Shown: positions 58,407-64,000 of the stretch, piece by piece
Layout: each line of letters begins with the position of its first letter
Position numbering within the stretch: position 1 is the first letter of the stretch
From: JAAFJU01 sp043764895
GTDB taxonomy: Bacteria > Cyanobacteriota > Cyanobacteriia > Leptolyngbyales > Leptolyngbyaceae
Direction: 5' to 3'
DNA length: 64,000 bases
NCBI GenBank assembly: GCA_043764895.1
Contig: JAYUJY010000064.1
Span: 1-64,000, forward strand
Notes under the pieces: model-generated
Seen by the model: the letters and a program-made list of their open reading frames with translations, nothing else
Databases searched by the model: none
Told to the model about the DNA's origin: nothing
Made by a program: the position numbers and the translations under genes

Positions 58407-59021
58407 ATGATGTTGAACAAACGTGCAGTTGGTCTATTTACAAATTATGAAACCACTGAAGCGGCCTTGTGTGAGTTAAGAGATCGCGGTTTCATGATGG
58501 ATCGAGTTTCATTAGTCGGGCGTGATATCCAGAGCAAGACTGAAGTGACAGGAGTCCACACGAGCGATCGAATAGCCGATGTGGGCACACTTCATACCCA
58601 GGAAAACGACGCAGGAGATGCCGCCAAAACGGGAGCCGTTGCAGGTACAACCTTAGGTGGTTTAACCGGGTTGCTCGTGGGATTAGGGGCGATTGCTATT
58701 CCAGGAGTCGGTCCTGTGATGTTGGCTGGAGCGGCGGCAACAGCGATCGCTTCTACGATTTCAGGAGGTCTCATCGGAGCCGCAGCCGGGAGCTTGGCAG
58801 GCGGACTTGTGGGTCTTGGAATCCCCCACGATCGCGCTGAAGTCTATAGCGATCGAGTGTCAAATGGTGACTATCTCGTCTTCGTCGAGGGGTCAGACGT
58901 TGATATTACTTTAGCTGAGTCAATTTTTAGAAATCGAGGTATTCACGAATGGTATGCCTACGATTTGACGAATGAGAAAGTAGAGGTGGCAACAAGACCC
59001 GTTCGTGACACACGAGTTTAA
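58407..59021 (+). CDS. General stress protein 17M-like protein with glycine zipper
   Basis: About 204 aa from the ATG pair at 58407/58410 (MMLNKRAVGLFTNYETTEAAL); the frame from 58368 is less likely. Residues 1-50 form the YflT/17M-type domain (TNYETTEAALCELRDRGFMMDRVSLVGRD). Residues 75-145 are a glycine/alanine-rich hydrophobic stretch (AVAGTTLGGLTGLLVGLGAIAI, ATAIASTISGGLIGAAAGSL) typical of glycine-zipper membrane insertion. The last part repeats the first-domain pattern (YSDRVSNGDYLVFVEGSDVDI). Such proteins accumulate under stress in bacteria. The upstream motif is shared with the 53687 gene. Confidence 0.8.
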   Translation: MMLNKRAVGLFTNYETTEAALCELRDRGFMMDRVSLVGRDIQSKTEVTGVHTSDRIADVGTLHTQENDAGDAAKTGAVAGTTLGGLTGLLVGLGAIAIPGVGPVMLAGAAATAIASTISGGLIGAAAGSLAGGLVGLGIPHDRAEVYSDRVSNGDYLVFVEGSDVDITLAESIFRNRGIHEWYAYDLTNEKVEVATRPVRDTRV

Positions 59022-59084
59022 CTCTCAAGGCATTAAATTTCAGAGCATTTGTTGATATTAGTTAACGATCGTAAAGGTTACACC

Positions 59085-59549
59085 ATGAATAAGATTACCA
59101 AAACAACCTCTTTCTCAACTCTACTGATGGGTGTTTCATTGGTCATCGTTCTATCGGCTTGCAGTGATGCGAAGACATCCTCTGATGCCCCTCGATCGAC
59201 GGAGAATAATGGACAGGTTACGCCCGACAAAAATGTTAAGACAACTCAAGATGATGCCCAAAGCGAAGTTCGTAAAAAGCAGCTTGAAGCAGACATCCGA
59301 GCACGAGAGCAACGCAATAACGCAGGAGGCGACACTCAAAAACGGACAGAGGGCGATTTAGCAAGTGAAGTGCGCAGTAAACTTGAGGCTAATATCCCCA
59401 ACGGAAAGCTCACCGTTACTGCTAAAGATGCAGATGTCACGATCGCCGGGGTTGTTCCGAAGCAAGAGCAGCTCGATAAAATCAAGGCCTTGGCAATGGA
59501 AATTAAAGGCGTTAAGACAGTGACGGTGAAAGCGGTTGTTAGTCCATAG
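59085..59549 (+). CDS. BON-domain lipoprotein
   Basis: About 154 aa from the ATG at 59085 (MNKITKTTSFSTLLMGVSLVIVLSAC in overview). The lipobox VLSACS marks a lipoprotein. A charged linker follows, then a single BON domain (DLASEVRSKLEANIPNGKLTV, DADVTIAGVVPKQEQLDKIK, GVKTVTVKAVV) at residues 100-154. BON domains bind phospholipid and are common in periplasmic stress proteins. It lies 63 bp after the stress protein gene, in the same direction. A hairpin follows. Confidence 0.85.
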   Translation: MNKITKTTSFSTLLMGVSLVIVLSACSDAKTSSDAPRSTENNGQVTPDKNVKTTQDDAQSEVRKKQLEADIRAREQRNNAGGDTQKRTEGDLASEVRSKLEANIPNGKLTVTAKDADVTIAGVVPKQEQLDKIKALAMEIKGVKTVTVKAVVSP

Positions 59550-59571
59550 GTTAGGATTACAGACGCAACTA

Positions 59572-59619
59572 TAAAGAAGACGATTATTTCATCTCTCGAT
59601 CGAATGATCGTCTTCTTTA
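59572..59619. terminator. Long hairpin after the BON gene
   Basis: TAAAGAAGACGAT and ATCGTCTTCTTTA form a perfect 13-bp stem with a 22-base loop. It lies between the BON gene and the 59665 gene and may be a terminator or processing site; there is no strong T-run after it. Confidence 0.55.
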
Positions 59620-59664
59620 AATTCATCATCATCTTTAAGTTCTAAAGCCATAGGAGGAACTCAT

Positions 59665-59994
59665 ATGGAACCTAAACACCTAACATCTCAGCCTTCCGAT
59701 TCGTTACCTTCTCCGCAACATCGAGGGAATGAGACCTTTCTTGTCTTAGATATTGTGTTTCTGATCATGGTGGCGATCGCAATTTTCTCGCTGATTTCTA
59801 TGCCACTTTATTCCTACATTCCTCTGTGGCGGAAGCAGTCAATGAACTTCAGACGAAACCGAAAAGCGCCCTGCGATCGATGTCAGTATTTCAATCATAA
59901 TGCCTATCTCAACTGTGCGCTGCATCCGACCACTGCTCTGACTGAGCAATCTTTTGACTGTGCTGACTATTTGCCGAATCATTCGGGTAAGTAA
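59665..59994 (+). CDS. Small membrane protein with cysteine motif, 109 aa
   Basis: An N-terminal hydrophilic stretch is followed by one membrane segment (FLVLDIVFLIMVAIAIFSLI). The C-terminal part carries CDRCQYFNHNAYLNCALHP and FDCADYLPN, a C-x2-C...C...C pattern that may bind a metal and resembles a cyanobacterial family of unknown function (DUF6464-like, from memory). It has GGAGGAAC before the ATG at 59665. It lies between the stress genes and the FAD oxidoreductases. Confidence 0.68.
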   Translation: MEPKHLTSQPSDSLPSPQHRGNETFLVLDIVFLIMVAIAIFSLISMPLYSYIPLWRKQSMNFRRNRKAPCDRCQYFNHNAYLNCALHPTTALTEQSFDCADYLPNHSGK

Positions 59995-60037
59995 TCACTA
60001 TATGGATTAGTACTTTGGTTTTGGAGAGTGTCTATTT

Positions 60038-61576
60038 ATGAATCCAGATTATCTCATTGTCGGCAGTGGTTTATCTGCATTAACCTTTGGAGCCTTGATG
60101 GCAAACTCTGGCAAAGTTGTGCGAATACTTGAAGCCCATGAGCATCCAGGCGGCTTTGGACACACCTTCATGATGGCCAAGAAATACACATTTAATGCCC
60201 AATTTCATTACGTTTGGGACTGTGGTGAAGGACAAACCGTTAATAAAGTACTCAAAAAATTAAAGCTCGATCAAGAGGTTACATTTGAGCGTTATGATCC
60301 GGAAGGGTTTGACCATATGCGAATGCCCGGTTATGCGATGGATATCCCGTCATCACCAGACGAACTTATTAATAGATTATCAGCACTTTTTCCTGATCAT
60401 CAGACTAATATTCGTCGCTTCGTCGAAACTGTAGAAAAAACAGGCGACGGCTTAAAAAAAGTTTCCCCTCCCCTCAATCCGATCGAAGTTCTTAAGAACC
60501 CAACCCAAGTCTGGACCACGATTCGGCATCTCAATAGTACGCTTCAAGATGTCTTTGATGAGTTCAACCTTCCTCAAGCCGCTCAAACCTTATTAGCATT
60601 GCAATGGCTTGATTTTCTTCTTCCCCCCAATCAACTCTCTTTCTTTGCGTGGGTTGCCTTATTTCGAGGGTATCAAGCGGGTGCATTTTATCCAACGCAG
60701 CATTTTGAATCGGTGATTAATGCACTCGTTAACGTAATCGAATCCAACGGGGGAGAGGTATTATTCAACCATGAAATAACCGATTTTCGAGTGACGAATC
60801 AAACTGTTACGGGCGTTCAAGCCATGAATCTAGTCACCCATCAAACCGCAGAATTTACGGGCAGTACCGTGATTTGTAACATCGATCCTCGAAAAGCTGC
60901 CAAAATGATCGGTGAATCGCAGTTCTCTAAAACGGTACGCCAGAAGCTGGACTATGAGTATTCAGCATCAAACTACATGGCCTATTGCGTCGTTAAAGAT
61001 CTCGACCTCCGAGACTACGGATTTGGCAAGTGGAACCTCTCACATACGGGGCATCAAGACCTTAACGAAGCCTTTGCACAGATGTACGATCGCAATGATT
61101 TTTCTAATCCTAGCTTTGCCATAACGACGCCGACGTTATTAACCAAGGCAAGTCGAGATTGTCCGGACGATTGTCAGATTGTGGAGTTTCTGACGGTTGC
61201 TAACTATGGTTATTTTAAACAATTAAGAGAGAGCGATCGTAAAGCCTATAACCAGAAGAAGCAAGAGATTCTAGACTCGATTTTAGATGTCGTTGAGAAG
61301 CATTATGTGCCAAATTTTAGAAAGCACATGGTTTTTCATATTACGGGTAGTCCGACGACTAATGAGCGATATTGTTGGTGCCCCAATGGAAACTCTTATG
61401 GATCTAAGTTAACTCCAAAAAATATGGGACTCGGAAGGCTTAATCACGAAACGTCTTTGCAAAACTTCTATTTCTGTAATGCATCCTCTGGATATCCCGG
61501 CTTTGCACCCACCATTTGGACAGGAGCTTTATTGTATCAGCGATTATCCGGCGATGTGATTTTAGGCAACGGTTAA
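60038..61576 (+). CDS. FAD-dependent oxidoreductase of the carotenoid-isomerase/retinol-saturase type
   Basis: A 512-aa protein with the dinucleotide-binding fold LIVGSGLSALTFGALMANSG and EAHEHPGGFGHTF, the typical GG motif of the amine oxidase/phytoene desaturase superfamily. The C-terminus has the FAD-contact segment LQNFYFCNASSGYPGFAPTIW. Members act on carotenoids, retinoids or other lipids, but neither the substrate nor a carotenoid role can be proved here. No membrane helices are seen. It is followed by a second FAD oxidoreductase (48 bp gap) and a flavin-binding protein, suggesting a shared redox pathway. Confidence 0.83.
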   Translation: MNPDYLIVGSGLSALTFGALMANSGKVVRILEAHEHPGGFGHTFMMAKKYTFNAQFHYVWDCGEGQTVNKVLKKLKLDQEVTFERYDPEGFDHMRMPGYAMDIPSSPDELINRLSALFPDHQTNIRRFVETVEKTGDGLKKVSPPLNPIEVLKNPTQVWTTIRHLNSTLQDVFDEFNLPQAAQTLLALQWLDFLLPPNQLSFFAWVALFRGYQAGAFYPTQHFESVINALVNVIESNGGEVLFNHEITDFRVTNQTVTGVQAMNLVTHQTAEFTGSTVICNIDPRKAAKMIGESQFSKTVRQKLDYEYSASNYMAYCVVKDLDLRDYGFGKWNLSHTGHQDLNEAFAQMYDRNDFSNPSFAITTPTLLTKASRDCPDDCQIVEFLTVANYGYFKQLRESDRKAYNQKKQEILDSILDVVEKHYVPNFRKHMVFHITGSPTTNERYCWCPNGNSYGSKLTPKNMGLGRLNHETSLQNFYFCNASSGYPGFAPTIWTGALLYQRLSGDVILGNG

Positions 61577-61623
61577 GCGCACGATCGAAGACTCATTACA
61601 GTTAACCATTAAGAGGATTAATT

Positions 61624-62838
61624 ATGAGGATTGCTGTGGTTGGAAGTGGAGCGAGTGGCATGGCGACGGCCTATCTACTTGATAAACAGGGGCATCAGGT
61701 CACCGTGTTTGAACGAGAGCCTATCCTCGGCGGAAATATTCGGACATTAAACAAAAACGTACAGCCCAATCAGTCCGCTTGTAATGAGGTCTTGGAAAGT
61801 GGAGTACTCGAATTTCCAACTGTTTTTTACAACTTCATCGCGCTGATGCAAGATCTAGACGTAGATCTCGAACCTGTCAATGTTGGATCAGGCATGTTCC
61901 TTAATGATGGCAGCGAATATTTATCAGCAGTGATGATTGATAAAAATTTTACAGGCATTCACCGAATCATCGAATATTTACGTCTTGATACGCTCTACGC
62001 CCGCTCCGCTGGATTATGGCTAAGAACACGATCGGCTGACTTAAAAGATCTTCATAATAAACCGCTTTCAGAGTACTTAAAACGCCCCTGCGCCCGTAAT
62101 ACCTGGCTAAAGCTTCTTATCATGTATAGCTACTCAATTCCCTTTGAACTCATTGATGACTTTCCATCGGAACTTGCTATTCCAGTGATTCGTGACTACA
62201 TCGCAGTTAATTGGGTTAGGGTTAAAGGCGGAGTGTATTCTTATATTGAAAAAATCCTGACTCGATTCAAAGGTAAAATTCTATTAAATACCGAGATTGA
62301 CTGTATCTTTAGAGATGTAGATATGGTGAAGATTTCATCCTTGAATGGTGAAATGCAAGAATTTGATAAGATCGTTTTTGCGACTCCCCCTGATCAGGTG
62401 ATGAAACTGTTGGCAGACCCGACCGATGTCGAAACTAAACGATTTTCGGATTGGAAAGCAAATTATGTGACTAGCATTGTGCATCACGATCGATCGATGT
62501 ATGATCGTTTTAGCATTAAGCAACCGTCCGAATTTGATTTTTTTCAAACCGAGACTCGATGGGGCTACAACGGATTTCTAAATCAACTTTGCGGTACTTT
62601 GTCGCCTGAGCATTATTTTTTATCATTCCAACTAGAGGAGTTGATTGCACCCGATCGGATCATTCATCGGGAAAAACATCATACCCCGATGTATACTACC
62701 CAATCGTTCCAATATCGGGATGAAATTGTCGAGACCAACGGCGAGTACAACACCTATCACGCAGGAGCCTATCTCGGCGATGGTTTACATGAAGGAGCGA
62801 TTACATCTGCTTTTCGAGTGGCTGAGTTGATTGGATAA
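61624..62838 (+). CDS. FAD-dependent amine-oxidase-like oxidoreductase
   Basis: A 404-aa protein beginning MRIAVVGSGASGMATAYLLD, with the GxGxxG motif, FEREPILGGNIRTL for the FAD ribose, and a C-terminal GAYLGDGLHEGAITSAFRVAEL segment. This is the NAD(P)/FAD-dependent flavoprotein family that includes amine oxidases and carotenoid/lipid desaturases. The catalytic specificity is unknown. It is in the same orientation and spacing as the preceding flavoprotein, consistent with one transcript. A AGAGGAT-type ribosome site precedes the ATG. Confidence 0.83.
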   Translation: MRIAVVGSGASGMATAYLLDKQGHQVTVFEREPILGGNIRTLNKNVQPNQSACNEVLESGVLEFPTVFYNFIALMQDLDVDLEPVNVGSGMFLNDGSEYLSAVMIDKNFTGIHRIIEYLRLDTLYARSAGLWLRTRSADLKDLHNKPLSEYLKRPCARNTWLKLLIMYSYSIPFELIDDFPSELAIPVIRDYIAVNWVRVKGGVYSYIEKILTRFKGKILLNTEIDCIFRDVDMVKISSLNGEMQEFDKIVFATPPDQVMKLLADPTDVETKRFSDWKANYVTSIVHHDRSMYDRFSIKQPSEFDFFQTETRWGYNGFLNQLCGTLSPEHYFLSFQLEELIAPDRIIHREKHHTPMYTTQSFQYRDEIVETNGEYNTYHAGAYLGDGLHEGAITSAFRVAELIG

Positions 62839-62885
62839 AACCCACTGTACATTACTGTACATCACTAATTTTTGAGGAAATAGAC

Positions 62886-63335
62886 ATGCTAGATATTGAT
62901 GAAATGGGACAGGTTGAAATTCATGAACTGCTGTGTAAAATAGGATACGGTCATCTGGGTTTCATTCATGAAGGAAAACCCTATGTAATGCCAATGCATT
63001 ATTATTTTGACAATTCAGACATCTATCTATTTACAACAGTAGGGATGAAAACTCATGATATTGATGTTGATCCAGATATCTGCCTACAGGTTGAAGAGGT
63101 GCATAGCTTAAGCCATTGGCGTAGTGTAATTGTTACAGGTCAAGCTAAGCATTTGACCGAACAACAGGACATCGATCGAATTACTCAACTCGCAAAAGAG
63201 CGAAATCCAACCCTTTCTCCTGCTATAAATCGGACCTGGATTGATTCATTAGGACGGAGTGAAATTGTTTATATTTACCGAGTCATAAAAAGCGAAATGA
63301 GCGGACGAACGACAGATGGCATCAGCAGTCAATAG
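62886..63335 (+). CDS. Pyridoxamine 5'-phosphate oxidase-like flavin-binding protein
   Basis: A 149-aa split-barrel protein. It shows LCKIGYGHLGFIHEGKPYVMPMHYYFDNSDIYLFTTVG in overview, matching the PNPOx/FMN-binding family, and VEEVHSLSHWRSVIVTGQAK. Small members reduce flavins or bind F420/haem or act in stress detoxification. Substrate and cofactor cannot be decided from sequence. It starts 47 bp after the amine-oxidase-like gene and is followed by the P-type ATPase, so it belongs to the same stress/redox cluster. Confidence 0.84.
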   Translation: MLDIDEMGQVEIHELLCKIGYGHLGFIHEGKPYVMPMHYYFDNSDIYLFTTVGMKTHDIDVDPDICLQVEEVHSLSHWRSVIVTGQAKHLTEQQDIDRITQLAKERNPTLSPAINRTWIDSLGRSEIVYIYRVIKSEMSGRTTDGISSQ

Positions 63336-63390
63336 ATTAATTTAAGACTGGGAGATCAGCCTCAACGTCAAAGGGAAAATGTATTGCCTA

Positions 63391-64000
63391 TGCTAACTCA
63401 TCCGATCGACGTTAATCACACAACGGGTTCATCCCCGCAAGTAGAGGCTGGCTTGTCGTCTGGAGCAGCAACTCAACTGCTTAACCAAGATGGATACAAT
63501 GAACTCCCTTCAGCCCAATCTCGAAGCCTTTTCGCGATCGCCTGGGGGACCATTCAAGACCCGATATTTCTACTGCTAGTGGGCGGCGGAGTGATTTATT
63601 GGTTTCTGGGCGATCTCCAAGAAGCAATCATATTACTGGGGTTTGTCTTTTTTCTGATGGGGATTAGCCTCTATCAAGAAGGGAAGACGGAACATGCCAT
63701 TGCGGCCTTGCGCGATCTGTCGAGTCCACGCGCCTTGGTGATTCGGGATGGTCAGCGTCAACGAATTGCGGGGCGAGATGTGGTGCGGGGCGATGTGTGT
63801 CTATTAGCAGAAGGCGATCGTGTTCCGGCGGATGCGATCGTTTTATCTTGCACCAATCTTTCAACTGATGAATCGCTATTAACCGGAGAGTCGCTACCCG
63901 TTCGCAAAATTGCAGCAGTGGGTAACGTTGAGATGGCGCGCCCAGGAGGTGATGCGTTGCCGTTTGTGTATTCGGGGACATTGGTAGTGCAGGGTCAGGG
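63391..64000 (+). CDS. P-type cation-transporting ATPase (P2-like), 3'-truncated by window
   Basis: An open frame from the ATG at 63391 to the end of the window (about 203 residues), too long to close inside it. The N-terminus has the DGYNELP signature of P2-type ATPases (Ca2+ or Na+/K+ family). Two membrane segments follow (DPIFLLLVGGGVIYWFLG and IILLGFVFFLMGISLY), then the actuator domain with DESLLTGESLPVRK, the TGES phosphatase motif. The phosphorylation site DKTGT lies beyond the window. It would pump Ca2+ or another cation out of the cytoplasm. Confidence 0.93.

Noticed and set aside
63664..63981. 105-aa minus-strand ORF at the window end
   Set aside because: Antisense to the actuator domain of the P-type ATPase, which is clearly the real gene.

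Overview
The window is chromosomal DNA from a beta-cyanobacterium. The evidence is a beta-carboxysome operon (ccmK-ccmK-ccmL-ccmM-ccmN), the orange carotenoid protein with its ketolase and recovery protein, a plant-type NDH-1 CO2-uptake module, a ferrochelatase with a light-harvesting-like C-terminus, and many HIP1-type GCGATCGC/CGATCG words. I cannot name the species from sequence alone.

Layout. 1-6250: a peptide-type ABC substrate-binding protein cut by the window edge, larB, a DUF760 protein, tRNA-Gly(CCC), an HD-domain protein, an orphan DppC-type permease and scpA. 6400-13080: a sugar nucleotidyltransferase with a clear terminator, the photoprotection block ocp-crtW-frp, a MalK-like ATPase, a small unknown gene and hemH. 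13100-23500: an Uma2 protein, then the carbon-concentrating region. There ndhF4-ndhD4-chpX run leftward and ccmK-K-L-M-N run rightward from one 413-bp intergenic region, so CO2 uptake and carboxysome shell genes lie back to back. 23500-30700: Uma2, a nitrate/nitrite MFS transporter with a convincing NtcA-type promoter, the crtE-folD area and small secreted proteins. 31390-37340: two family-4 glycosyltransferases, a degenerate histidine kinase, a DUF1350 protein and tlyA.

37500-43200 is an accessory island. It holds three toxin-antitoxin type modules (VapBC-like, DUF433/DUF5615, a second PIN pair) flanked by duplicated non-coding blocks, a 42-bp tandem repeat, and two AT-rich exported or lipoprotein-like unknowns. 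43260-53530 carries a glycosyltransferase, a GloB-like hydrolase with a changed metal ligand, an EmrAB-like efflux pair, a broken Rpn-type nuclease gene, a DacB-type peptidase and a GT-A glycosyltransferase.

53690-64000 looks like a stress/fermentation cluster: a coiled-coil protein, phosphoketolase (xfp), acetate kinase (ackA), a glycine-zipper stress protein, a BON lipoprotein, two FAD oxidoreductases, a flavin-binding PNPOx-like protein and a P-type cation ATPase cut by the window end. Two of its transcription units share a 24-bp upstream block with an imperfect dyad.

A dispersed element of about 205 bp runs through the window. It has CTAG-type ends, inverted terminal repeats and a large internal palindrome. 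Three copies look complete and three partial. One sits exactly between xfp and ackA and supplies the xfp stop codon. I regard it as a MITE-like, non-autonomous element. The repeat family, the shared stress-gene motif and the repeat-flanked toxin-antitoxin island are the main unexplained structures. I found no CRISPR array, prophage or intact transposase.
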